Source: Microbacteriaceae bacterium (lineage in GTDB: Bacteria; Actinomycetota; Actinomycetes; Actinomycetales; Microbacteriaceae). Taken from it: DNA of 64,000 nt. A model generated the notes under the pieces. It had not been told where the DNA came from. It did no database searches and was given only the letters and a program-made list of their open reading frames with translations. The stretch lies in assembly GCA_031177985.1 (NCBI GenBank), contig JAPSJW010000001.1:62001-126000 (forward strand). Reading direction: 5' to 3'. Position 1 is the stretch's first letter, and each line of letters begins with the position of its first letter. The position numbers were made by a program, and so were the translations under genes. Positions 8,050-16,278 of the stretch are shown piece by piece.

Positions 8050-8916
8050 ATGTCCACGCTCACAACGCCTCGCTCCGGACGGGGGCTGCGGCCGAACCGC
8101 TTCGGCTCCACGCTCGTGCTCATCATCGGCGCCGTCTACTGCCTCATCCCCGTGGTCTGGGTCTTCATGGCCACGACGAAGACCAATCAGGAGCTCTTCT
8201 CGACCCTGACCTTCATCCCCGGCACCGGTTTCCTCGACAACATCGTGTCGCTGTTCCAGTACGCCGACGGCTCCTTCGCGCTCTGGGCGCTGAACTCGGC
8301 GATCTACGCGATCGGAGGAGCGACCCTCTCCACTCTGGTCTCGGCTGCGGCGGGCTTCGCCTTCGCGGTCTACGACTTCCGCGGCAAGAAGCTCGCCTTC
8401 GGGATCCTGCTCGGCGGCGTGCTCATCCCCGGCGTCGTGCTCGCCCTGCCGCAGTACTTCCTGTTCGCGAATCTGGGCCTCACCAACACCCACATCGGAG
8501 TGCTGCTCGGGGTGATCGTCAGCCCGTTCGGCATCTATCTCGCGCGCATCTACGCCGAGGCCGCGGTGCCGAAGGAGACGATCGAGGCCACTCGCATCGA
8601 TGGCGCCTCCGAGTTCCGCACCTTCACCTCAGTGGCGGTCCCGATGATGTTCCCCGGCCTCGTCACCGTCTTCCTGCTGCAGTTCATCGCGATCTGGAAC
8701 AACTTCCTGCTCCCGTTCCTGATGCTCTCGCGGGACGACACGTTCCCCATCACGATCGGCCTCTACACGATGCTCAATCGCGGCACCCAGGAGGGGCTGC
8801 TCTGGACACAGGCGATCGCCGGTTCCGCGGTCTCGATCGTCGCGATCCTGCTCGTCATGAGCTCGCTGCAGCGCTTCTGGCGTCTCGATCTGCTGAGCGG
8901 CGGCGTGAAGGGCTAG
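8050..8916 (+). CDS. ABC sugar importer permease (MalG-like)
   Basis: 288 residues, six membrane spans, MalG/UgpE class, with EAA loop KETIEATRIDGASEFRTFTSVAVPM. It starts nine bases after the first permease stop with AGGGGAGA as Shine-Dalgarno, so the two subunits are made together and form the heterodimeric channel. Confidence 0.92.
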   Translation: MSTLTTPRSGRGLRPNRFGSTLVLIIGAVYCLIPVVWVFMATTKTNQELFSTLTFIPGTGFLDNIVSLFQYADGSFALWALNSAIYAIGGATLSTLVSAAAGFAFAVYDFRGKKLAFGILLGGVLIPGVVLALPQYFLFANLGLTNTHIGVLLGVIVSPFGIYLARIYAEAAVPKETIEATRIDGASEFRTFTSVAVPMMFPGLVTVFLLQFIAIWNNFLLPFLMLSRDDTFPITIGLYTMLNRGTQEGLLWTQAIAGSAVSIVAILLVMSSLQRFWRLDLLSGGVKG

Positions 8917-8966
8917 CGGCACCCCTCGGTTCTCCTCCCAGGCTCCACCGACCGTTAGGCACCACG

Positions 8967-10169
8967 TTGCGCAAGGCCAGACTCGCCACCTTCATCGGAT
9001 TCGGGATCGGTGGCTCCACCACCGGAGTGTGGTCCGCCCACATCCCGTCGACGGAGGCGTCGCTCGGCATCTCCCATGCGTTCCTCGGAACACTTCTGCT
9101 GCTCACGGGAGTAGGCGCCTTCTCCGCCATGCGCACGACTGGGCGGATGATCGACCGCAGGGGTGCCCGCCCAGTCGTCATGCTCGGTGGCTACATCCTG
9201 GCGGCGGCGATCGTCGTGCTGGCGGTCGCTCCGCACCCCGCCGTGCTTGCGATCGGGCTGTTCACTCTGGGCTACGGGGTCGGGACGATCGACATCTCGA
9301 TCAACTCGCATGGGGTGGCGGTCGAACAGGGCTACGGTCGTCCCATCTTCAGCGCCTTCCACGCGATGTGGTCGGGAGGCGGTGTGATCGGAGCGGGGTT
9401 CGGCATCGCCGGGCTGGCGCTCGGCCTGGAGCGCTGGATCACGATCCCGGCCTGGGCTCTGATCGTCGTCGGCGTGACGTTCGCGATGAGAAACTGGCTG
9501 CTGCCGCGTGAAGAAGAACGCGGGCTCATGGGGGTGAAGGCGTCGCCGAAGAACGAGCAGGTGCGCCTGCCGCGCCTCACCTGGCGGACCGGCCTCGGAT
9601 ACGCCGTCTTCCTGGCGATGATGGCGAGCTTCTCGCACAACGCGGAAGGAAGCGCAGGAAGTTGGTCGGCGCTGCAGATGGTCGACGTGCTCGGCTCGTC
9701 GGAGCAGCAGGGAGCTCTGGCCTTCACGGCCTTCAGCGCGGCGATGCTCGTCGGCCGCCTCACGGCCGACAAGGTGGTAGCCCGCTTCGGGTCGAATTTC
9801 GTCATCCGCTGGGGTGCGCTGTCCGCCGCGCTCGCCCTGCTGCTGGTCGTCTTCGCCTGGCATCCTGCGGTGGCCATTGCCGGATGGGCGGCCCTCGGGC
9901 TGGGGCTGTCAGGCGTGGTGCCGCAGATCTTCAAGGCGGCCGCGCTCTCCGGAAGCGAGCCAGGTCAGACCGGTCGCTCGATGGCCACCGTGGTCGGCAT
10001 CTCGTACATCGTGTCGCTGGCAGGACCCGTGCTGATCGGGTTCCTCACGAACTTCGTGCCTCTCAACTTCGCACTGCTCCTGCCCACCGTTCTCGTGTTC
10101 ATCGTCTTCCTGTGCAGCGGTCGGGTGCGCACGGCGCCCCTGTGGGCGTCGGAGAAGGCGAAGGCGTGA
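8967..10169 (+). CDS. MFS transporter (fucose-permease-like class)
   Basis: 400 residues, twelve predicted spans, with GGRMIDRRGAR-like loop 2-3 (TTGRMIDRRGARPVVMLGG) and the repeated half after LTADKVVARFGS. The start is taken as TTG 8967 because the conserved part begins LRKARLATFIGFGIGG and no ATG is available before residue 50; its Shine-Dalgarno is poor. It follows the ABC permease by 50 bases on the same strand and may be read from the LacI-controlled promoter, offering a second sugar or export route. Confidence 0.8.
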   Translation: MRKARLATFIGFGIGGSTTGVWSAHIPSTEASLGISHAFLGTLLLLTGVGAFSAMRTTGRMIDRRGARPVVMLGGYILAAAIVVLAVAPHPAVLAIGLFTLGYGVGTIDISINSHGVAVEQGYGRPIFSAFHAMWSGGGVIGAGFGIAGLALGLERWITIPAWALIVVGVTFAMRNWLLPREEERGLMGVKASPKNEQVRLPRLTWRTGLGYAVFLAMMASFSHNAEGSAGSWSALQMVDVLGSSEQQGALAFTAFSAAMLVGRLTADKVVARFGSNFVIRWGALSAALALLLVVFAWHPAVAIAGWAALGLGLSGVVPQIFKAAALSGSEPGQTGRSMATVVGISYIVSLAGPVLIGFLTNFVPLNFALLLPTVLVFIVFLCSGRVRTAPLWASEKAKA

Positions 10170-11452
10170 GGCGCGACAAGGGCCGGCTTCCACCGTCGGG
10201 GGGTGACCTGTCCCCTCGGTCAGTCGCGACGGGCCCGCGCACGGGGCTCGGCGCACCCGGCATCGTGATCCTCACCCTGGGACTCACGATGGCGATCTGG
10301 CCGCTCGCCATGGACCTGTACCTGCCTGCGTTCGTCCAGATCCAGGAGGAGCTGCGGACCTCAGCCGCGGCCGTCCAGCTGACACTCGGCGCCGCCTTCA
10401 TCGGCATGGCCGTCGGGCAGCTCGTCGCGGGACCGGTGTCGGATGCGGTCGGACGCAGGCCGCCGCTCGCCGTGGGCATCGTCGTGTTCGCCGCCTTCAG
10501 CGTGCTCTGCGCCGTCGCCCCGACGATCGAGGTCCTCATCGCCGCAAGGGCTCTCCAGGGAGCGGCGGCTGCAGCGACTTCGGTCGTCGGCATGGCCATC
10601 GCGCGGGACATCGCCCACGGCACTGCTCTGGTGCGGCTCCTCGCGCGCATGCAGCTGGTCTCAGGGCTCTTCACCGTCATCGGGCCTGCCCTCGGCGCCG
10701 TCATCCTTCAGGCGACGGACTGGCGCAGCATCTTCGTCATCCTCGCCGGCTACGGAGCCATGCTGTTCATCGTCTCGACCATCGCCCTCGCGCGCCTGCC
10801 GTCGTCACACGTGGAGCGGACGACGGATCCGGGTGCCCTCGGCCGCTCCTTCAAGGAGTACGGCGCGCTGCTGCGCGACCGGCGATTCTCGGGATTCGCG
10901 GTGGGCGGGGGCCTGCAGTTCGCGACGATGATGACCTACATGGCCGCGTCGCCTTTCCTCTACCAGGAGGTGTTCGGCCTGACTCCCCTGCAGTACGCGA
11001 TCGTCTTCGGTGGGCATGGCGCGCTGCTGATCGCCGGAGCGCAGGTCGCCGCCCGCCTGGTACGCACGCGGTCGGTCTCCTCGCTCCTGATCGGGTCGTC
11101 CACGGTCTTCGTGGCATCGGCGGCGCTGCTGCTGGTGAGCGTGGTGTGGTTCACCGACCTCGGGCTGGTCGGTTTCGTCGTTCCGGTGCTGCTCCTGGTG
11201 ACCGCCTTCGGCGCGATGTCGCCCTGCGTGCAGACTTCGGCACTCGAGCATCATGGCGAGCGGGCCGGCGCCGCTGCTGCGGTGCTGGGGTCGTCGAACA
11301 TGATCTTCGGGGCGTGTCTCTCGCCGTTGCCCGCCCTCTTCTCGGTGACGTCGACGGTGCCCACGGCGGTATTCGTTCTCGCCGGAGCGGTCTCCTGTCT
11401 GGCCTTCCTGCTGTACGCGGCCCGGCGACCGAGCCCCGTTCCCGTCGACTAG
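10166..11452 (+). CDS. Bcr/CflA-family MFS drug efflux transporter
   Basis: 428 residues, twelve spans, with Bcr/CflA hallmarks: MDLYLPAFVQIQEEL in helix 1, GPVSDAVGRRPPL in loop 2-3, and ALQGAAAAATSVVGMAIARDI. Family members export bicyclomycin, chloramphenicol, sulfonamides or other small molecules. GTG 10166 overlaps the previous stop as GTGA, implying translational coupling to the preceding transporter. Confidence 0.88.
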   Translation: MRRDKGRLPPSGGDLSPRSVATGPRTGLGAPGIVILTLGLTMAIWPLAMDLYLPAFVQIQEELRTSAAAVQLTLGAAFIGMAVGQLVAGPVSDAVGRRPPLAVGIVVFAAFSVLCAVAPTIEVLIAARALQGAAAAATSVVGMAIARDIAHGTALVRLLARMQLVSGLFTVIGPALGAVILQATDWRSIFVILAGYGAMLFIVSTIALARLPSSHVERTTDPGALGRSFKEYGALLRDRRFSGFAVGGGLQFATMMTYMAASPFLYQEVFGLTPLQYAIVFGGHGALLIAGAQVAARLVRTRSVSSLLIGSSTVFVASAALLLVSVVWFTDLGLVGFVVPVLLLVTAFGAMSPCVQTSALEHHGERAGAAAAVLGSSNMIFGACLSPLPALFSVTSTVPTAVFVLAGAVSCLAFLLYAARRPSPVPVD

Positions 11453-11516
11453 CCCGGGTCCCGCCGAGGCCCGCGATCCGGAGCGGCCCGCGGCTGCGCG
11501 GTGCCGTCCCGGTGCG

Positions 11517-12275
11517 TCACAGGTTCCGTTCCGCGTAGACCTTCATCGCGTCGCGCACGAAGGTCGCGCCTTCGACGCCGCCGTAGTTCTTCGCGAAACG
11601 CTCGTCGGCGACGTACATCTCGGCGAGGCCGACGAAGTACTCCTTCGTGGGCTCGCCCCGGTGGTCACCGGGGACGCCGGCGATGCCGCCGAGCCACTCG
11701 AAGTGACGCTGCGCCAGCGCCTGCGCCTCGTCGCTCGAGGGGTCGACCCCCCGAGCTGCGGCGTCGCCCCAGTCGGAGGCCAGCCTGCGGGTGCGCTCCA
11801 TGAAGTCGGCCTTCTCCTCCTCGGAGAGGCCGCGCCACCAGGTGTCGCTCTTCGCGTAGGTGTCCTTGCCCCAACGCTCCTCGACCTCCTCCTTGTACTG
11901 GGTGTGGTCGAAGCCGTCGAACATGTCCTCTGCCATCAGTTGTTCACCTCCCTCGAGTGAGTCGATGGTGTGCTCGACCGAGGCGATCTGCCGGTCGAGA
12001 CGGTCCTTCTCCTTCTGCAGCCACTCGAGGTGGGCGCGCAGGGCGTGACCGTCGTCGCGCTGACCCTGCAGCACCTCGCGGATGGCGGGGATGCCGAGGC
12101 CCAACTCGCGCAGCAGCAGGATGCGCTGCAGGCGCGTGAGCGCCCGCTCGTCGTAGTACCGATAGCCATTGCTGCCGATGCGGCTCGGCTTCAGCAGCCC
12201 CACGTCGTCGTAGTGACGCAGGGTGCGCGAAGTCGTGCCGGCCAGCCGCGAGATGTCTTGAATCGACCAGTCCAC
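11517..12275 (-). CDS. TipA-like MerR regulator with TipAS drug-binding domain
   Basis: 252 residues. MerR helix-turn-helix (VDWSIQDISRLAGTTSRTLRHYDDVGLL) at 1-28, wing with RYYDE, and a coiled-coil dimerisation helix (residues about 75-115). The C-terminal TipAS-type alpha-helical domain (FDHTQYKEEVEERWG, WWRGLSEEEKADFM, AEMYVADERFAKNYGG) in the family binds thiopeptides and other large drugs. GTG 12275 is selected by an AAGGAGGTG six bases upstream. Its own promoter has the 19-base spacer typical of MerR targets, so it is probably autoactivating. The convergent Bcr/CflA efflux gene ends 64 bases away. Confidence 0.93.
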   Translation of the reverse strand: MDWSIQDISRLAGTTSRTLRHYDDVGLLKPSRIGSNGYRYYDERALTRLQRILLLRELGLGIPAIREVLQGQRDDGHALRAHLEWLQKEKDRLDRQIASVEHTIDSLEGGEQLMAEDMFDGFDHTQYKEEVEERWGKDTYAKSDTWWRGLSEEEKADFMERTRRLASDWGDAAARGVDPSSDEAQALAQRHFEWLGGIAGVPGDHRGEPTKEYFVGLAEMYVADERFAKNYGGVEGATFVRDAMKVYAERNL

Positions 12276-12300
12276 GGGTGCACCTCCTTCTGCTCCGCCG

Positions 12301-12331
12301 AGGCTAGAGGTTGACGCTGCGGGAAGGTCAA
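12301..12331 (-). promoter_or_regulatory. MerR-type promoter with 19-base spacer
   Basis: On the minus strand: TTGACC (complement of 12326-12331), exactly 19 bases, then TAGCCT (complement of 12301-12306). A TTGAC/GTCAA inverted repeat (12311-12315, 12327-12331) overlaps the spacer and -35. Overlong spacers are the hallmark of promoters that MerR proteins activate by untwisting DNA. Confidence 0.7.
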
Positions 12332-12340
12332 GATCGATGC

Positions 12341-12397
12341 TTGCGATCGCCGACAGTCGCGATATATCGTGATGCAGGACAGACGCGATATATCTCG
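12341..12397 (+). promoter_or_regulatory. Promoter with twin GCGATATATC operators
   Basis: TTGCGA (12341-12346) with -10 TATATC (12363-12368). The -10 overlaps the perfect 10-base palindrome CGATATATCG (12360-12369), and a second copy, CGATATATC, lies 26 bases on (12386-12394). This AT-rich dyad type is typical of PadR operators, and the second gene of the operon is a PadR protein, so negative autoregulation is likely. Confidence 0.65.
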
Positions 12398-12410
12398 AAT
12401 GGAGAGCACC

Positions 12411-13211
12411 ATGGCGCAGGAGAAGTGGGTCGTCGAAGGACCCAAGGTCATCGATGTCGAACTGGTTCGCCGCCTCAAGGTAGGCCTGGTGGCCGGCAAG
12501 GTCGACATCGTCGGACATGACGAGCCAGGGGCTCGCATCGAGGTGCACTCCGTGTCGGGCAAGGAGCTGCGCATCTCGATCGACGGCGACGAGCTCGAGA
12601 TCGACCACCCCCAGGTCGGCTGGGAGAACATCCTCGACGTCTTCCGCTCCTTCAAGGGCAGCATCAAGGCGGACATCAGCGTCATGGTGCCCAGGGAGGT
12701 CGCCCTCAAACTCTCCGTCGTCTCGGCGACGGCCCTCGTGACAGGACTGCACGACGACGCCAGCCTGAACACCGTGAGCGGCGACGCGGTCATCGACGGC
12801 CTCGCCGGCGACGTCGCTCTGCACACCGTCAGCGGCGAGCTCGCGGTGCGCAACCACTACGGCAAGGTGTCTGCCCGCACCATCAGCGGCGACATCACCG
12901 CACACGGCGACATCTTCGCGTTCGCCTCCGACGCGGTCTCGGGCGACGTCTTCCTCGACATCACCGGCACGCCCGACCAGGTCCGAGTGAACAGCGTGAG
13001 CGGGGACGTCACCGTGCGACTGGCTCCGGGAGTGCCTGCGCAGTACCGGATCAACACGGTGAGCGGCAAGCTGCAGCTCGACGACTCCCAGGTGACGGGT
13101 GTGAAGGGCAACTTCACCGGACGCTACGGCGAGCTCGACAAGAGCTTCCTCGAGTTCCGCGCCAGCACCGTCAGCGGCGATATCTCGGTGCTGCACGCGG
13201 TGACCGCATGA
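12411..13211 (+). CDS. DUF4097-family beta-strand-repeat protein
   Basis: 266 residues consisting of a right-handed beta-repeat: phrases NTVSGDAVID, HTVSGELAVR, RTISGDITAH, DAVSGDVFLD, NSVSGDVTVR and NTVSGKLQLD recur about every 20-25 residues. No signal peptide, so cytoplasmic. The fold resembles bactofilin/adhesin-like coiled repeats; biochemical role unknown. GGAGAG at 12401 selects ATG 12411. It is translationally coupled (ATGA) to a PadR regulator, an association common in Actinobacteria, and may modulate or be regulated by it. Confidence 0.88.
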   Translation: MAQEKWVVEGPKVIDVELVRRLKVGLVAGKVDIVGHDEPGARIEVHSVSGKELRISIDGDELEIDHPQVGWENILDVFRSFKGSIKADISVMVPREVALKLSVVSATALVTGLHDDASLNTVSGDAVIDGLAGDVALHTVSGELAVRNHYGKVSARTISGDITAHGDIFAFASDAVSGDVFLDITGTPDQVRVNSVSGDVTVRLAPGVPAQYRINTVSGKLQLDDSQVTGVKGNFTGRYGELDKSFLEFRASTVSGDISVLHAVTA

Positions 13212-13813
13212 CGCCGGTCTTCGGACACGGCCACCTGCGTCTGTACCTCCTGAGCCTGCTCGACGAGCGGCCGCGGCACGGCTACGAGCTCATCCAGGCG
13301 CTCGGCGAGCGCTTCGGAGGCACCTACGTGCCGAGCGCCGGCACCATCTACCCTCGGCTCGCGAAGCTGGAGGAGGAGGGGTTGGTGCGCAAGGAGCCGA
13401 CGGGCAGGCGCACGGTGTACGAGATCACGGATGCGGGGCGCACCGAGCTGAACGCCCGTCGTCCCGAGCTCGAAGGCATCGAGGACGATGTGACGGATTC
13501 GGTGCGGCGACTCGCGGATGAGGTGCGCAGCTCCGTCGATGGCGCGATGAAGTCCCTGAGGGCCGAGCTCGCTGCTGCGGCGCGGGAGGCGCGCCGCGAG
13601 GCGACGTCGGCCGCGAGGACCGTGCGGGTGGAGCAGAACCGGGACAGCGTGCAGGGGCTGCTGAGGGACGCCGAGGTCGCGCTCCAGGACTTCCGGCACG
13701 GGCTGCGCAGCGAACTGCGCGACCTCGCCGCACGCGGCTCCCTCACCCGCGAGGTCGTGACGGATCTGCAGGAAGCGCTCGACGGCATCCGCCGCGATCT
13801 GAACGCACGGTGA
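13208..13813 (+). CDS. PadR-family transcriptional regulator
   Basis: 201 residues. The N-terminal winged helix has the PadR signature (LYLLSLLDERPRHGYELIQAL, YPRLAKLEEEGLV, RTVYEITDAGR). The C-terminal half (about 100-200) is long and heptad-like, rich in Arg/Ala/Glu, consistent with an extended coiled-coil dimerisation or effector arm. Start overlaps the DUF4097 stop (ATGA). Likely represses its own operon via the GCGATATATC sites. Confidence 0.92.
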   Translation: MTPVFGHGHLRLYLLSLLDERPRHGYELIQALGERFGGTYVPSAGTIYPRLAKLEEEGLVRKEPTGRRTVYEITDAGRTELNARRPELEGIEDDVTDSVRRLADEVRSSVDGAMKSLRAELAAAAREARREATSAARTVRVEQNRDSVQGLLRDAEVALQDFRHGLRSELRDLAARGSLTREVVTDLQEALDGIRRDLNAR

Positions 13814-13899
13814 AGGTACTCCGAACCAGTACTGAAGTCTCACCCGATGTCCACCCGGAGGGTGACGACGGGAGAGCCGAGGCTTCCTAACCTCGAAGC

Positions 13900-14577
13900 A
13901 TGGAGTTCCTCGCCGCGCTGAACGACGCGATCCTCGCCCTCGCAACCTCCCCGTGGGCAGTGGTGGCGGTACTCGTCGTCTGCATCGTCGACGCGTTCTT
14001 CCCGCCGATCCCGAGCGAGACCGTGCTCGTGGCCGCCGTCGCAACCGCGACGGCCGCCGGTGAGCCCGGCATGGTGCTGATCTTCGCGCTGGTGGGCGCC
14101 ATCGGAGCGATCATCGGCGACTCGACGTCGTACTGGATCGGGCGCGGGATCGGGCTGGAGCGCTGGCAGCGCTCGTCCTCCTCGGCACGCGCCGGTCTCG
14201 GCTGGGCGCGGCGCGAGCTAGACCGGCGCACCGCCGTCATCCTGCTGGTCAGTCGGTACATCCCCGGCGGGCGGGTGCTCGTCACGATGGCGTCGGGCGC
14301 GACCCGGTTGCCCTACCGCCGCTTCCTGCCGCTCTCGATGCTGGCCGGCACCTCGTGGGCGCTGCTCACGACCGCGCTCGGCGCCCTCGCCGGCGCCTGG
14401 CTCAAGGACTACCCGCTCGCGGCCGCGGCGATCGGCATAGCGATCGCCCTGGTGCTGGGTCTCGTGCTCGACCGGCTGCTGCGCCCGCGCCTGCGCGATG
14501 AGCTGCGGTCCGGCTCGGCCGAGCCCGAGGACGCGGCGGAGCCGATCCACGCCGGTGCGGGAGCCCCGACGGCCTGA
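13900..14577 (+). CDS. DedA-family membrane protein
   Basis: 225 residues with the DedA/SNARE-associated pattern: re-entrant CIVDAFFPPIPSETVLVAA near residue 30-50, GALVGAIGAIIGDSTSYWIGRGIG, and SRYIPGGRVLVTMASG with the conserved Arg. DedA proteins act in membrane potential homeostasis or undecaprenyl/phospholipid flipping. -10 hexamer TAACCT (13888-13893) ends six bases before the ATG, implying a leaderless message. Confidence 0.9.
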   Translation: MEFLAALNDAILALATSPWAVVAVLVVCIVDAFFPPIPSETVLVAAVATATAAGEPGMVLIFALVGAIGAIIGDSTSYWIGRGIGLERWQRSSSSARAGLGWARRELDRRTAVILLVSRYIPGGRVLVTMASGATRLPYRRFLPLSMLAGTSWALLTTALGALAGAWLKDYPLAAAAIGIAIALVLGLVLDRLLRPRLRDELRSGSAEPEDAAEPIHAGAGAPTA

Positions 14578-14588
14578 CGACCGCTGCG

Positions 14589-14620
14589 GCACAGCACAAC
14601 TGCCGCGCCTCATGCTGTGC
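14589..14620. promoter_or_regulatory. GCACAGCA/TGCTGTGC inverted repeat upstream of crcB
   Basis: GCACAGCA (14589-14596) and TGCTGTGC (14613-14620) are perfect 8-base arms around 16 bases. The dyad lies just after the DedA stop and just before the crcB -10 (TACGGT, 14628-14633), so it could be an operator or a terminator for the DedA transcript. No fluoride riboswitch motif is visible, and a leaderless start leaves no room for one. Confidence 0.5.
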
Positions 14621-14639
14621 CTGGTGTTACGGTCGCCTC

Positions 14640-15035
14640 GTGCCGCCGCTGCTCGATTCGCCGAAGGCGGACCCTCCGCGCCCCGGCAGCACGCCTGCGG
14701 CGGTGTTCGCGGGAGGGGTCGTCGGCACATCCGCCCGCCTGCTCGTCGATCTGCTGCTGCCGCATCCGCCCGGGGCGTTCCCCGTCGGAACGCTCCTGAT
14801 CAACGTGGCGGGCGCCTTCGCGCTCGGATTCCTCGTCTCGCGGGTGCCACGCACGCGGGCGCGGTTGCGCGCGTTCCTCGGCACCGGAGCCCTCGGCTCC
14901 TTCACCACCTTCTCCGCCGTGACGGTCGCCCTGCTGCAGGTCTCCGCGTCCGACGGGGCGATCTACCTCGCGCTGACGCTGGTCCTCGGCTTCGGTGGGG
15001 CGGCCGCGGGACTGCGGATGGGGAGACCGCGGTGA
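14640..15035 (+). CDS. crcB: CrcB fluoride channel subunit 1
   Basis: 131 residues, four predicted spans, with the Fluc motifs GTLLINVAGAFALGF and GALGSFTTFSAVTV. Fluc channels export fluoride as dual-topology dimers; where two genes are adjacent, as here, the products usually form heterodimers of opposite orientation. GTG 14640 follows -10 TACGGT by six bases (leaderless). The stop overlaps the second crcB start. Confidence 0.92.
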   Translation: MPPLLDSPKADPPRPGSTPAAVFAGGVVGTSARLLVDLLLPHPPGAFPVGTLLINVAGAFALGFLVSRVPRTRARLRAFLGTGALGSFTTFSAVTVALLQVSASDGAIYLALTLVLGFGGAAAGLRMGRPR

Positions 15036-15385
15036 CCGGGTTCGTCGTCGCCGCTGCGATCGCGGGCGGCCTCGCCTCGGTGGTGCGCTACCTCGTGACC
15101 CTTCGGCTCCCACGACCGTGGGGCGTGCTCGCGGTGAACCTCGCAGGCTCGTTCATCGGCGGACTCGCCGTCGGGCTCGCGCAGGCGGCGGCCGTCCCCG
15201 AGGGCGTCGAGCTCGTGCTGCTCGGCGGACTCGCCGGCGGGCTCACGACCTTCAGCACGCTCGGCGTCGACACGATCGAGCTGATGGAGGAGGGTCGCTG
15301 GATCGCCGCGTCGGCCTCGGTCGGCACGGGGCTCCTCGTCGGGGTCCTCGCAGCGGGGGCCGGATGGCTCCTCGGCGCCGGTTGA
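15032..15385 (+). CDS. crcB: CrcB fluoride channel subunit 2
   Basis: 117 residues, four spans, with VLAVNLAGSFIGGLAVG and GGLAGGLTTFSTLGVDT. GTG 15032 overlaps the first crcB stop as GTGA. The N-terminus is shorter and lacks the Pro-rich leader seen in subunit 1. Together they form the expected paired Fluc exporter. Confidence 0.92.
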   Translation: MTGFVVAAAIAGGLASVVRYLVTLRLPRPWGVLAVNLAGSFIGGLAVGLAQAAAVPEGVELVLLGGLAGGLTTFSTLGVDTIELMEEGRWIAASASVGTGLLVGVLAAGAGWLLGAG

Positions 15386-15435
15386 TGTCCGCAACCCGCG
15401 GGCGAAGCCGCATCCGGCATCCGTAGTCTCGGAGC

Positions 15436-16212
15436 ATGACCGATCTCGCCGCCAAGGCCACCAGACTCCTCGACCTCCATCGCGCACCCGACCTGCTGAC
15501 CGTCGTGAACGTGTGGGACGTCGTCTCGGCGCGCGTCGTCGCCGGCGTCGAGGGCACGACCGCGCTGGCCACCGCGAGCCACTCGATCGCGGCGACGTTC
15601 GGCTACGAGGACGGGGAGCAGATCCCGCTCGACCTGCACCTCTCGATGATCGAGCGCATCGTCGCGGCGACCGACCTTCCCGTCAGTGCCGACCTCGAGG
15701 CGGGCTATGGCGACGCGGGGGAGACGATCCGCCGGGCGATCGGGGTCGGCGTCGTCGGCGCGAACCTCGAAGACCAGCTGCGTCCGCTGCCCGAGGCGGT
15801 CGCCGACGTCGAGGCCGCGATCGCGGCGGGCCGGGCCGAGGGGATCGACTTCGTGCTCAACGCGCGAACGGATGCGTTCCTGCGCGGCACCGATCGGAGC
15901 GTCGAGGAGAACACGGCGGATGCGATCGAGCGCGGCAAGGCGTATCTGGCGGCGGGGGCGCCCCTCGTCTTCGTGCCCGGACGGCTCGACGAAGACACCG
16001 TGAAGCGCCTCGTCGACGCGTTCGGCGAGCGCCGGCTGACCCTCATCGGCGTCCCCGGCACCCTGCCGCTCGCGCGTCTGCAGGAGCTGGGTGTCGCACG
16101 CGTGTCGTACGGCCCCAACCCGCAGCGGGTCGCGCTCGGCGCCCTGCAGGACCTGACCCGCGACATCGCCGCGGGCGGCGCACTACCGGAGAACCTGCGC
16201 AACCTCAACTGA
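15436..16212 (+). CDS. Isocitrate lyase/PEP mutase family protein
   Basis: 258 residues, TIM-barrel of the ICL/PEPM superfamily: VVNVWDVVSARVV, LPVSADLEAGYGD (metal-binding loop), GANLEDQ and FVLNARTDAFLRG. Members include oxaloacetate hydrolase-, 2-methylisocitrate lyase- and phosphonopyruvate hydrolase-like enzymes. The ICL catalytic KKCGH motif is absent, as in the uncharacterised short subgroup, so the substrate is unknown. TAGTCT ends six bases before the ATG (leaderless). Confidence 0.85.
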   Translation: MTDLAAKATRLLDLHRAPDLLTVVNVWDVVSARVVAGVEGTTALATASHSIAATFGYEDGEQIPLDLHLSMIERIVAATDLPVSADLEAGYGDAGETIRRAIGVGVVGANLEDQLRPLPEAVADVEAAIAAGRAEGIDFVLNARTDAFLRGTDRSVEENTADAIERGKAYLAAGAPLVFVPGRLDEDTVKRLVDAFGERRLTLIGVPGTLPLARLQELGVARVSYGPNPQRVALGALQDLTRDIAAGGALPENLRNLN

Positions 16213-16278
16213 TCTCGGCCGTTCACCCCTCCCGATTAGCTTGTGACCACGCGGCGCGACGCGCGGGGAGGCGGAGGC

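Noticed and set aside
7914-8966. Apparent 351-codon extension upstream of the MFS gene at 8967
   Set aside because: It runs through both ABC permease genes in the wrong frame; real transporter sequence begins at TTG 8967.
12276-13196. Minus-strand extension of the TipA-like gene by about 300 codons
   Set aside because: Antisense to the DUF4097 gene; the MerR domain begins at GTG 12275, which has a strong Shine-Dalgarno and MerR-type promoter.
14578-14639. Fluoride riboswitch before crcB
   Set aside because: Only 62 bases are available, the conserved pseudoknot sequence is absent and the start appears leaderless.
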